This document shows positions 1-5,988 of a stretch of 20,398 nt of DNA, piece after piece (the first letter of the stretch is position 1; each line of letters begins with the position of its first letter). The position numbers and the translations under genes were made by a program. The notes beneath the pieces are model-generated. The model had not been told where the DNA came from. It searched no databases and worked only from the letters and a program-made list of their open reading frames with translations. Source of the stretch: a virus; IMG/VR virus record IMGVR_UViG_3300013127_001003, positions 1-20,398 of that record. One strand, written 5' to 3'.

Positions 1-1734
1 CATGAAACCAGACTGTCATATGTCAAACGATACTACGACGCGATCAGCAAGCACAAAATCAACATCCCTACCCCCATTATGGCAGGCGTTAGGACGCCAC
101 TTAGACAATTCGCTAGCTGTGTTCTTGTTGATGTTGATGACACCCTCGATAGCATCTTTAGCAGTGATATGGCTATTGGCAGATATGTCGCACAACGTGC
201 GGGCATCGGTATCAACGCAGGTCGCATCCGTGGCATCAACAGCAAAATCAGAGGCGGAGAAGTTACACATACTGGCGTTGTACCGTTTCTCAAAAAGTTT
301 GAAGCGACTGTCAGATGTTGTACGCAAAATGGCATACGAGGTGGATCCGCGACAGTACACTTCCCAATCTGGCACCAAGAAATAGAAGATATTATTGTAC
401 TAAAAAATAATAAAGGAACTGAAGACAATCGTGTTAGAAAACTTGACTACTCCATTCAAATCAGCAAAATCTTTTACGAAAGATTTATTCAAGACGGCGA
501 AATTACGCTTTTCTCCCCGCATGATGTACCTGGACTATATGATAGTTTCGGGTTCCCTGAGTTTGATGATCTCTACGTACAATATGAGAACGATCCGTCC
601 ATTTCAAAAAAGACTGTCAAAGCGCAAGAACTTATTCTTGATCTCCTCAAAGAACGTGCTGAGACGGGTCGTGTCTATATTATGAATATTGATCATTGCA
701 ATTCTCATTCATCCTTCAAGGATAAAGTTGAGATGAGCAATCTATGTCAAGAAATTACTCTTCCAACCAAACCACTTCAGCATATTGATGGCGATGGTGA
801 AATTGCACTTTGCATTCTTTCTGCAATCAATGTGGGTAAAGTAAAGTCTGATGAGGAACTAGAAAATCTTTGTGACTTGTCTGTACGTGCTCTAGATGAA
901 CTAATTGATTATCAGCAATATCCAATCATTGCTGCTGAAAGAGGAACCAAAGCACGTAGATCTCTTGGTGTTGGATTTATTGGTTTAGCACACTATCTTG
1001 CTAAACTAGGATACAAATATGATAGCCAAGAAGCTTGGGATGCAGTTCATGGACTGTCTGAAAGTTTCCAATACTTCCTATTGAAGTCTTCTAATCAGTT
1101 GGCAAAAGAAAAAGGAGCATGTTCGGCATTCCATAATACAAAGTATGCAGATGGCATTTTGCCAATCGATACATATAAGAAGGATGTCGATGAAATTTCC
1201 TCTATAGAGTACCAGCATGATTGGGAAACACTTAGGGCATCCATTGTGGAACACGGTCTTAGGCACTCAACACTGTCCGCACAGATGCCATCGGAGAGCA
1301 GTTCCGTTGTGTCAAACGCAACAAATGGAATTGAGCCTCCTAGAGACTACTTGTCCATTAAGAAGTCTAAGAAGGGACCACTCAAACAGATTGTTCCCCA
1401 ATATAATACCCTCAAGAACAATTATACTCTTCTGTGGGATATGCCTAGCAACCGTGGTTATATCAATACTGTTGCTGTAATGCAAAAGTTTTTTGATCAA
1501 GCGATCTCTGGTAACTGGGCTTACAATCCACAAAATTATGCAGACAATGAAGTTCCAGTTTCTGTCATGGCACAAGACTTCTTGACTACATATAAGTACG
1601 GTTGGAAAACCAGTTATTATCAAAATACTTATGATAATAAGAGCGACGAAATAGATAATAAATCTGACATAAATTCACTAATATCTGAACTTTTGAATAC
1701 CAATGAAGAAGACTGCGAAACGTGTAAAATCTAA
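1..1734 (+). CDS. nrdA: Ribonucleoside-diphosphate reductase class Ia, alpha (large) subunit, 5'-truncated by window
   Basis: Catalytic subunit that reduces ribonucleoside diphosphates to deoxyribonucleotides for phage DNA synthesis. The frame is open from base 1, and comparison with remembered E. coli NrdA suggests about 185 N-terminal residues lie upstream of the window. In window codon numbering, the redox Cys pair is C40 (motif FASCVLV) and C271 (ALCILSA). The radical-site N-x-C-x-E is N247/C249/E251 (SNLCQE), followed by the PTKPL loop. The radical-transfer tyrosines Y539-Y540 lie in SYYQNT. The C-terminal thiol tail ends CETCKI, with two Cys three residues apart, closer than the E. coli pair. 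MPSE (near nt 1290) and NGIEPPR are also conserved. The 3' end overlaps any long form of nrdB. Function is considered certain. Confidence 0.97.
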   Translation, partial: HETRLSYVKRYYDAISKHKINIPTPIMAGVRTPLRQFASCVLVDVDDTLDSIFSSDMAIGRYVAQRAGIGINAGRIRGINSKIRGGEVTHTGVVPFLKKFEATVRCCTQNGIRGGSATVHFPIWHQEIEDIIVLKNNKGTEDNRVRKLDYSIQISKIFYERFIQDGEITLFSPHDVPGLYDSFGFPEFDDLYVQYENDPSISKKTVKAQELILDLLKERAETGRVYIMNIDHCNSHSSFKDKVEMSNLCQEITLPTKPLQHIDGDGEIALCILSAINVGKVKSDEELENLCDLSVRALDELIDYQQYPIIAAERGTKARRSLGVGFIGLAHYLAKLGYKYDSQEAWDAVHGLSESFQYFLLKSSNQLAKEKGACSAFHNTKYADGILPIDTYKKDVDEISSIEYQHDWETLRASIVEHGLRHSTLSAQMPSESSSVVSNATNGIEPPRDYLSIKKSKKGPLKQIVPQYNTLKNNYTLLWDMPSNRGYINTVAVMQKFFDQAISGNWAYNPQNYADNEVPVSVMAQDFLTTYKYGWKTSYYQNTYDNKSDEIDNKSDINSLISELLNTNEEDCETCKI

Positions 1735-1783
1735 TAAATTTAGGATCAACCCACCGCAAACAACAAAAATGGCCATCGACGGC

Positions 1784-2914
1784 ATGACCGTTTTTAATGA
1801 TGCTCAAGTTGATACAAAAAAAGAACCAATGTTCTTTGGACAACCATTAGGTATTCAAAGATACGATAGCTACAAATATCCAGTATTTGAAAAATTAACT
1901 AATCAACAACTTAGTTATTTCTGGCGTCCAGAAGAAGTATCCTTACAAAAGGATCGTAGTGACTACCAGACACTAAGACAAGAACAAAAACACATCTTTA
2001 CTTCTAATCTAAAGTATCAAGTTCTTCTTGATAGTGTTCAGGGTCGTGGACCTAGTATGGCATTTGCTCCATATTGTTCACTACCAGAACTAGAAGGCGC
2101 TATGAAGGTATGGGAATTTATGGAGATGATCCATAGTCGTTCTTATACCTACATTATCAAGAATGTTTATGCAGATCCTTCTGAAGTCTTTGATACAATC
2201 TTAGAGGATCAAAAGATTTTGGATCGTGCTAAGTCTGTAACTGAAGCTTACAATGATTTCATCAATGCTGCTCATGCATATGATAGTGGTAACCAGTGGA
2301 AATTCGTAAATGAAAGTGTTCCTTCTGCTAGATATGATCTATATGAACTAAAGCGTAGACTTTATAGAGCAGTTGCTAACGTCAATATTCTTGAAGGTAT
2401 TCGTTTTTACGTTTCTTTTGCATGTTCATTTGCTTTTGGTGAACTGAAAGTAATGGAAGGATCTGCAAAGATCATTTCATTGATTGCTCGTGATGAAAAT
2501 CAACACCTTGTTCTTACTCAAAATATTTTGAATAAGTGGAAAGAAGGTGACGATCCTGATATGGAACAAATTGCTAAGGAAGAGGAAGAAAACATTGTTG
2601 CAATGTTTAGAACAGCAGTTGATCAAGAGAAAGAATGGGCAGAATATCTGTTCCAGGACGGATCAATGATTGGATTGAACCAAAAACTTCTTAGTTCTTA
2701 TGTTGAATGGATTGCTAATCGTCGCATGAAAGCAATTGGACTAAAACCAATCTATGATATTTCTTCCAAGAACAATCCACTTCCTTGGACTGAGCACTGG
2801 ATTTCTTCTAAGGGTCTTCAAGTTGCTCCACAAGAAACTGAAGTTGAAAGTTATCTTGTAGGTGGTATCAAACAGGATATGAAAAAGGATACATTCGCTG
2901 GATTCCAACTCTGA
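1784..2914 (+). CDS. nrdB: Ribonucleoside-diphosphate reductase class Ia, beta (small, diiron-tyrosyl radical) subunit
   Basis: Radical-generating partner of NrdA. With the start at 1784 the protein has 376 residues and begins MTVFND, like T4 NrdB. The diiron ligands D83, E114, H117, E204, E238 and H241, and the radical tyrosine Y121 (motif EMIHSRSYTY), then fall within one residue of the E. coli positions. In-frame ATGs at 1703 (inside nrdA) and 1769 are possible starts, but they add 27 or 5 residues with no family counterpart. None of the three has a clear Shine-Dalgarno sequence. The gene ends directly at a hairpin terminator. Confidence 0.96.
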   Translation: MTVFNDAQVDTKKEPMFFGQPLGIQRYDSYKYPVFEKLTNQQLSYFWRPEEVSLQKDRSDYQTLRQEQKHIFTSNLKYQVLLDSVQGRGPSMAFAPYCSLPELEGAMKVWEFMEMIHSRSYTYIIKNVYADPSEVFDTILEDQKILDRAKSVTEAYNDFINAAHAYDSGNQWKFVNESVPSARYDLYELKRRLYRAVANVNILEGIRFYVSFACSFAFGELKVMEGSAKIISLIARDENQHLVLTQNILNKWKEGDDPDMEQIAKEEEENIVAMFRTAVDQEKEWAEYLFQDGSMIGLNQKLLSSYVEWIANRRMKAIGLKPIYDISSKNNPLPWTEHWISSKGLQVAPQETEVESYLVGGIKQDMKKDTFAGFQL

Positions 2915-2916
2915 CT

Positions 2917-2941
2917 AAATACCCCAAAAGGGGTATTTTTT
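2917..2941 (+). terminator. Rho-independent terminator after nrdB
   Basis: A perfect 9-bp inverted repeat (AAATACCCC / GGGGTATTT) closes on an AAAA tetraloop and runs into a T-rich tract (TTT at 2938-2940), two bases after the nrdB stop. The 5' arm contains CTAAATA, which resembles a weak T4-type late promoter, but the terminator role is the better-supported reading. The next gene starts at 2942, so the U-tract touches its start codon. Confidence 0.8.
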
Positions 2942-3289
2942 ATGCGTCCACAATCTGCTAAAGCAAAAGGCAGAAGACTGCAACAATGGGTTCGTGATCA
3001 ACTGATTGAACACCTTGAAGTACATCCAGAAGACATTGAAAGTCGCAGCATGGGTGCAGGCGGTGAAGATCTTATCATGGCAAGAGACGCTAGACAGAAG
3101 TTTCCTTTTTCGATAGAATGTAAGAACCAAGAGAAACTAAATATTTGGGACGCATATGAACAGGCCTGCGCCAATTCTGGCGATTATGAGCCTATAGTTT
3201 TTATAAAAAAGAACGGTAAAAAACCTTTAGTTGTATTAGACGCAGAACACTTTATCAGGAGCAAAAACAATGTCAGTGAACCTAATTGA
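2942..3289 (+). CDS. Small PD-(D/E)XK-type endonuclease (Holliday-junction-resolvase/VRR-like), 115 aa
   Basis: Probably a DNA nuclease. A basic N-terminal helix (KAKGRRLQQWVRDQL, residues 8-21) is followed by a PD-(D/E)XK core: G40-G41-E42-D43 is the acidic half and I58-E59-C60-K61 the E-x-K half, and then come a Gln/Glu-rich helix and a strand with PIVFIKK. At 115 residues it matches single-domain phage resolvase-like nucleases. The start directly follows the nrdB terminator and has no obvious Shine-Dalgarno sequence. The 3' end overlaps the next gene by 20 nt. The substrate (junction, nicked DNA or a packaging intermediate) cannot be read from the sequence. Confidence 0.7.
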   Translation: MRPQSAKAKGRRLQQWVRDQLIEHLEVHPEDIESRSMGAGGEDLIMARDARQKFPFSIECKNQEKLNIWDAYEQACANSGDYEPIVFIKKNGKKPLVVLDAEHFIRSKNNVSEPN

Positions 3290-4118
3290 TTTTTTCAAGT
3301 ACTATGATGAGACTAAAGCAAATCATATTGCTGCAGTTGGACTATTGTCCCAAGCAATGCCTGCCGATCTCAAGAAACAAAACTGTGAATGGGTAACAAA
3401 ATATCGTGGTGGTAATGCATTTGGTGGAAATGTAGATCTCCATAAGTTCTTTGAGTTCTTTAGTGAGCGTAATCCTAATCATGTTACTGGTGTAGAAATT
3501 CTTCGTAAAGCACTGTCTGCAAATCTTTTAGTGGATAGTGCTGCTTGGGTAGAAAAATATCGTGAAAGACCAACATTTCCTGTTACGTTACCAGTTCCTT
3601 ACTATAATCAGGTAGATAACTATAGAGATGCTCATAGAACATGCAACAGTTCTTGTTGTGCAATGTGTTTGGAATATTTCAAACCAGGAACTTTAGTGGG
3701 TCCTAAGGGAGATGATGCTTACGTCAAGAAAGTATTTGCAATTGGCGACACGACAGATCACTCGGTTCAGACCAGTGTTCTACAATCTTATGGTATCAAG
3801 TCACGTTTTAGTTACAATCTTTCTTTTTCTGATCTTGATCGTGAACTTGCCGCTGGGAAACCTGTTGTTATCGGGATCCTTCATCGGGGTTCTTTATCTG
3901 CACCTACTGGTGGGCACATGGTTGTAGTCATTGGTAAAAAAGGATCTGATTATATTATGAATGATCCATATGGAACTCTAAACGATGGATATACTAGCGC
4001 AGTTGCAAATGGCAAACAGACTGTTTATACTAAATCTGTTCTTCAGCGTCGTTGGTGCCCTAACGGTAATGATGGATGGGGAAGGATCTTTGATCAACCA
4101 GCGCCTGTAAAAAAGTAA
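3270..4118 (+). CDS. C39-like cysteine peptidase with two N-terminal repeats (upstream partner of a probable -1 frameshift fusion)
   Basis: Likely a cell-wall or lysis hydrolase. Residues ~5-46 and ~58-98 form two related ~42-residue repeats (pattern FF..F......NH..gv.lL..A........WV.KYR), possibly a wall-binding module. Residues ~105-275 resemble the peptidase C39_2 family: PYYNQVDNY, then a Cys-rich nucleophile region (C125...C129-C130), G214-G215-H216-MVVVIG as the catalytic His region, and N231-D232-P as the Asp. AGGAG at 3257-3261 sits 8 nt before the ATG, a good ribosome binding site. The last codons are GTA AAA AAG TAA, which contain a correctly phased A_AAA_AAG slippery heptamer. Slipping back one base would continue into the lysozyme frame and give a ~447-residue product. 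The peptidase call is moderately confident. Confidence 0.75.
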   Translation: MSVNLIDFFKYYDETKANHIAAVGLLSQAMPADLKKQNCEWVTKYRGGNAFGGNVDLHKFFEFFSERNPNHVTGVEILRKALSANLLVDSAAWVEKYRERPTFPVTLPVPYYNQVDNYRDAHRTCNSSCCAMCLEYFKPGTLVGPKGDDAYVKKVFAIGDTTDHSVQTSVLQSYGIKSRFSYNLSFSDLDRELAAGKPVVIGILHRGSLSAPTGGHMVVVIGKKGSDYIMNDPYGTLNDGYTSAVANGKQTVYTKSVLQRRWCPNGNDGWGRIFDQPAPVKK

Positions 4119-4141
4119 TAGCGGCAGTGACAACCACTGCC
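4109..4141 (+). promoter_or_regulatory. Probable programmed -1 ribosomal frameshift signal (slippery A_AAA_AAG plus hairpin)
   Basis: The heptamer AAAAAAG (4109-4115) is phased A_AAA_AAG in the peptidase frame and is followed at once by TAA. After a 7-nt spacer (4116-4122) comes a perfect 7-bp, mostly G-C hairpin, GGCAGTG (4123-4129) / CACTGCC (4135-4141), with loop ACAAC. A -1 slip leads directly into the lysozyme frame (Val-Ile-Ala-Ala-Val-Thr...). This is the slippery sequence of E. coli dnaX. The only start-like codon for the lysozyme, GTG 4127, is buried in the hairpin stem. A homopolymer sequencing error remains the main alternative. Confidence 0.7.
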
Positions 4142-4612
4142 AATGCCAACGAATTATCCGAAGTTGGCGTTAGATTGATCAAAGAATTTGAAGGATGTCA
4201 CTTACAAGCATATCCAGATCCTCATACTGGAGGATTACCAATCACTATTGGATGGGGATCTACACGTAAAACAGATGGAACTCCATTCAAACTTGGTGAT
4301 AAAATCACTCAGAAAGAAGCAGATGAACTGTTACTAGAGCAGTGCAGAAATGAATTTTTACCAGTGCTTGGAAAAATTCCTTATTGGGATGAAATGAATA
4401 TCAATCAACGTGGAGCACTTCTTTCTTTTGCATATAATTTGGGAGCAAATTTTTATGGAAGTCCAGACTTCAATACTATTACAAGGAGATTGAAGTTCAA
4501 ACAATGGGATGCTGTTCCTGATGCATTATTTCTTTATAGAAATCCTGGTTCAAATGTAGAAGCAGGACTAGCACGTAGAAGAAAAGCAGAAGGTGATCTT
4601 TGGAACAGGTAA
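4127..4612 (+). CDS. GH24 phage lysozyme (endolysin domain), probably expressed by -1 frameshift from the upstream peptidase ORF
   Basis: Peptidoglycan muramidase of the T4-lysozyme/GH24 family. Numbered from the GTG at 4127, the catalytic triad candidates are E22 (KEFEG), D31 (YPDP) and T40 (PITIGWGS). The E-D spacing equals T4 E11/D20, and there is a 3-residue insertion before the Thr. The family signatures NQRGALLSFAYNLG and GLARRRKAEGDLW follow. At 161 residues it is a complete domain. No ATG is available and the GTG has no Shine-Dalgarno sequence and lies in a hairpin stem, so independent initiation would be poor. The in-frame upstream codons (KKVIAAVTTTANAN) read as an Ala/Thr-rich linker, which fits fusion to the C39 protein. 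Confidence 0.9.
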   Translation: MTTTANANELSEVGVRLIKEFEGCHLQAYPDPHTGGLPITIGWGSTRKTDGTPFKLGDKITQKEADELLLEQCRNEFLPVLGKIPYWDEMNINQRGALLSFAYNLGANFYGSPDFNTITRRLKFKQWDAVPDALFLYRNPGSNVEAGLARRRKAEGDLWNR

Positions 4613-4630
4613 TAATATAAAGAGGTAAAA

Positions 4631-4840
4631 ATGCTACGAGAATTCAACACGGAATTTAGAGAGCCGTGGAACCCTGTTATAAAAAAATGTCTAGATGGAA
4701 TTGATTTACATACTAGATTGCATCTAGAAACGGGTGATCCTTTTCATTCTTTTCAGTGCAATCTTTTACGTCAGTATCTTTCCAATCTAAAGGATTGGAT
4801 ACATCAAACAGAACCAGAAGCATGGCATAGAAAAGAATGA
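4631..4840 (+). CDS. Hypothetical protein, 69 aa
   Basis: Not recognised. It is a hydrophilic protein rich in His, Trp and Leu (for example DGIDLHTRLHLETGDPFHSF near residues 23-42), with no signal peptide, membrane segment or Cys pattern. It has a good ribosome binding site (AGAGG at 4621-4625, 5 nt before the ATG), and its TGA overlaps the ATG of the next small gene (ATGA). Its place between lysozyme and a membrane protein suggests a role in the lysis block, but nothing in the protein itself shows this. Confidence 0.65.
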   Translation: MLREFNTEFREPWNPVIKKCLDGIDLHTRLHLETGDPFHSFQCNLLRQYLSNLKDWIHQTEPEAWHRKE

Positions 4841-4959
4841 TCCACATACCAGAAATTGTCTTGACAAATCCTATTGGGCTTGGTATACTGGGGTTTCTGT
4901 TGATTGTTATTCCAATCATCGGCATTTCCTTGATTCACGGAAATCTTGACAAAAGATAA
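4837..4959 (+). CDS. Tiny single-pass membrane protein, 40 aa (holin-like candidate)
   Basis: The ATG at 4837 overlaps the previous stop as ATGA, which implies translational coupling. The 40-residue product starts MIHIPEIV. It has one strongly hydrophobic segment at about residues 12-33 (Gly/Ile/Leu-rich, with a Pro in the middle) and a short charged C-terminus ending NLDKR. It lies three genes after a lysozyme domain and just before a secreted cell-wall protein, so a holin- or lysis-regulator-like role is possible but inferred from size, topology and context only. Two strong sigma-70-type promoters lie inside this gene, so part of its sequence may be constrained by those sites. Confidence 0.55.
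   Translation: MIHIPEIVLTNPIGLGILGFLLIVIPIIGISLIHGNLDKR
4861..4889 (+). promoter_or_regulatory. Host-type sigma-70 promoter P1 (inside the 40-aa gene)
   Basis: TTGACA (4861-4866), exact 17-bp spacer, TATACT (4884-4889) with a TGG extended -10. It reads rightward toward the RlpA-like gene. Near-consensus match at ideal spacing. Confidence 0.65.
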
Positions 4960-4974
4960 ATAATCACTTATAAT
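4946..4974 (+). promoter_or_regulatory. Perfect-consensus sigma-70 promoter P2, with an embedded late-promoter-like octamer
   Basis: TTGACA (4946-4951), 17-bp spacer, TATAAT (4969-4974): a full match to the bacterial consensus. The spacer contains GATAAATA (4955-4962), which fits the T4-like cyanophage late-promoter pattern NATAAATA, so the site could serve both early and late transcription. Predicted start is near 4981, upstream of the structured leader of the RlpA-like gene. Confidence 0.75.
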
Positions 4975-4980
4975 GTAACA

Positions 4981-5098
4981 TCGCTTTACAGCGATTACAT
5001 CATGAGATTTTGATGTGACAATTAGAGCCCAGGAGATTGCCCCTTGAGAAAGGGGAAGTGCGCTTTCTCTATTGGGATGTAGAGTTCAATCAATTTTA
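4981..5098 (+). promoter_or_regulatory. Structured ~118-nt 5' leader of the RlpA-like gene
   Basis: The leader holds consecutive hairpins: TCGCT-TTAC-AGCGA (4981-4994), an ACATCA/TGATGT stem just downstream, and CCCCTT-GAG-AAGGGG near 5040-5055. The last lies inside a possible longer stem (CCCA..GAGA with TCTC..TGGG) ending near 5076. A start-stop pair ATGTAG sits at 5077. The leader does not match a riboswitch consensus I can recall; I considered and rejected the glutamine (glnA) motif. It may stabilise the mRNA or control translation. Confidence 0.4.
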
Positions 5099-5461
5099 AT
5101 GCTTTTCAAAACACTTTCTATTATTGCTTTTGGTCTTGTCGGATTGGCACCCGTAACAGCAAAGGCAGCGAGCGGATGTTCCCTCGCATCACATTATGGA
5201 GTTGGTGACGGATATCATGGGCAGATTACTGCCAATGGCGAAAGATATAACGCTTACAGGAAATCAGTAGCACATAGATCATTACCATTCGGAACTAGAT
5301 TGCGAGTTACAAACCAACGAAACGGTAAATCTGTAATTGTGCGAGTAAATGATAGGGGTCCTTACGTTGATGGTAGATCCCTTGACTTGTCTTATGGTGC
5401 TTTCTCTTCCATTGCACATCCTGGTCAAGGGGTTGCTAGTGTTTGCTATTCCAGAGTGTAA
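5099..5461 (+). CDS. Secreted RlpA-like double-psi beta-barrel protein, 120 aa
   Basis: Probably exported and acting on or binding peptidoglycan. From ATG 5099 there is a signal peptide (K4, hydrophobic core ~5-19, cleavage after the AKA/AKAA region at ~21-24). The remainder is the RlpA/DPBB core: ASHYG (30-34), TANGERY (44-50), AHRSLPFGT (58-66) and VRVNDRGPY (81-89), with D85 as the conserved acid. Two Cys (27, 116) could form a disulfide at the domain ends. A TTG at 5072 would put nine residues before the signal peptide and is unlikely. RlpA proteins in bacteria are septal lytic transglycosylases or glycan binders; a phage copy could help lysis or modify the host wall. Two strong host-type promoters precede it. 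Confidence 0.85.
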   Translation: MLFKTLSIIAFGLVGLAPVTAKAASGCSLASHYGVGDGYHGQITANGERYNAYRKSVAHRSLPFGTRLRVTNQRNGKSVIVRVNDRGPYVDGRSLDLSYGAFSSIAHPGQGVASVCYSRV

Positions 5462-5463
5462 GT

Positions 5464-5471
5464 GATAAATA
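5464..5471 (+). promoter_or_regulatory. Candidate late promoter GATAAATA
   Basis: Three bases after the RlpA-like stop, GATAAATA fits the T4-like cyanophage late pattern NATAAATA. It overlaps the ATG at 5471, so it cannot supply a transcript containing that start codon. It could instead serve the tRNAs and genes beyond. Confidence 0.4.
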
Positions 5472-5668
5472 TGGGTGAGAACTGCAGGTCTCACCCTAAC
5501 AAAGCAATCCGAGACTATGAACGCTTGACAGTTGATGATGGAACTGTTAGAATGTTACCACCACGATACTCCGAGTTTTCAGTTGACGAAAGAGTATGCT
5601 ATACTGGAGAATGTAAATCCCTGGATGATGAAATAAGATTAACTGCTCCGTGGCATGTGTCTCAGTAG
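5471..5668 (+). CDS. Hypothetical protein, 65 aa, whose stop codon is U8-A9-G10 of tRNA-Arg
   Basis: Not recognised. The product starts MGENCRSH and is mostly polar and acidic (VDDGTVRMLPPRYSEF, DERVCYTGEC), without a membrane segment. A GTG three codons upstream (5462) is an alternative start. The reading frame runs 10 nt into tRNA-Arg and ends at the invariant TAG of the tRNA (positions 8-10). A hairpin covers the first codons and two possible promoters lie inside it. These features make it uncertain whether the whole frame is translated. Confidence 0.4.
   Translation: MGENCRSHPNKAIRDYERLTVDDGTVRMLPPRYSEFSVDERVCYTGECKSLDDEIRLTAPWHVSQ
5473..5496 (+). terminator. Hairpin after the RlpA-like gene (weak terminator or processing site)
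   Basis: Perfect 8-bp stem GGGTGAGA (5473-5480) / TCTCACCC (5489-5496) with an 8-nt loop, 11 nt after the stop. It is not followed by a T-run (TAACAAAG follows), so intrinsic termination would be weak. Confidence 0.4.
5525..5553 (+). promoter_or_regulatory. Sigma-70-type promoter upstream of the tRNA-Arg/Asn/Thr group
   Basis: TTGACA (5525-5530), 17-bp spacer, TAGAAT (5548-5553) with a TGT extended -10. A second extended -10, TGCTATACT (5597-5605), lies 50 nt further on with only a poor -35 (TTTTCA, 18-bp spacer). Either would transcribe the tRNA group that starts at 5659. Confidence 0.5.
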
Positions 5669-5731
5669 CTCAGTGGATAGAGCATCTGCCTTCTAAGCAG
5701 TTGGTCGCTGGTTCGACCCCAGCCTGAGACG
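5659..5731 (+). tRNA. tRNA-Arg (anticodon TCT)
   Basis: Acceptor GTCTCAG pairs with CTGAGAC. The D-arm is TAGCTCAGTGGATAGAGC, the anticodon loop CTTCTAA gives TCT, and the T-arm is GCTGG-TTCGACC-CCAGC. Discriminator G; no encoded CCA. It decodes AGA, a codon favoured in this AT-rich genome. Confidence 0.95.
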
Positions 5732-5751
5732 CTCCTTTACTAGAAAAAATT

Positions 5752-5910
5752 ATGTCATTACTATCACAACAAGACCGCGAAATGGTTATCGAAGCACTAG
5801 AATATTATGTGCAAAGACTAAAAGATAACAACTGTAACCAAGCAGCAGTAAGTTCTTTTCAGACACTTTTGAATTGGGTCGAGCTGGAGCATTATAAAAA
5901 CGAAAAGTAA
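5752..5910 (+). CDS. Hypothetical small protein, 52 aa, between tRNA genes
   Basis: Not recognised. ATG 5752 to TAA 5910 encodes a soluble, probably helical 52-residue protein starting MSLLSQQDREM, with a heptad-like middle (IEALEYYVQRL, residues 13-23) and an acidic/basic tail ending HYKNEK. It fills the gap between tRNA-Arg and tRNA-Asn almost exactly, leaving 20 and 4 nt. There is no clear Shine-Dalgarno sequence; AGAAAAAA precedes the ATG. Codon use looks like its neighbours. Confidence 0.6.
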   Translation: MSLLSQQDREMVIEALEYYVQRLKDNNCNQAAVSSFQTLLNWVELEHYKNEK

Positions 5911-5914
5911 TCTT

Positions 5915-5986
5915 TGGGGTGTAGCTCAGCGGTAGAGCGAGCGACTGTTAATCGCTTGGTCGTAAGTTCGATCCTTACCACCCCAG
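5915..5986 (+). tRNA. tRNA-Asn (anticodon GTT)
   Basis: Acceptor TGGGGTG pairs with CACCCCA. The anticodon loop CTGTTAA gives GTT and the T-arm is GTAAG-TTCGATC-CTTAC. Discriminator G; no encoded CCA. It lies two bases before tRNA-Thr. Confidence 0.95.
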
Positions 5987-5988
5987 TT

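Noticed and set aside
2-428. Other-frame and minus-strand ORFs over the start of nrdA
   Set aside because: Frame 1 is unmistakable NrdA; the others are shadows with no family resemblance.
2911-2925. CTAAATA as a late promoter before the nuclease gene
   Set aside because: The bases form the arm of a strong terminator hairpin; a start site there would lie at or beyond the ATG.
4981-5098. Glutamine (glnA) or downstream-peptide riboswitch
   Set aside because: These occur in cyanophages, but the CGTTCA and GACGGAAGTAGG-type elements I recall are absent.
5583-5605. TTGACG with TATACT as a promoter pair
   Set aside because: The spacer is only 11 bp; only the extended -10 is credible.
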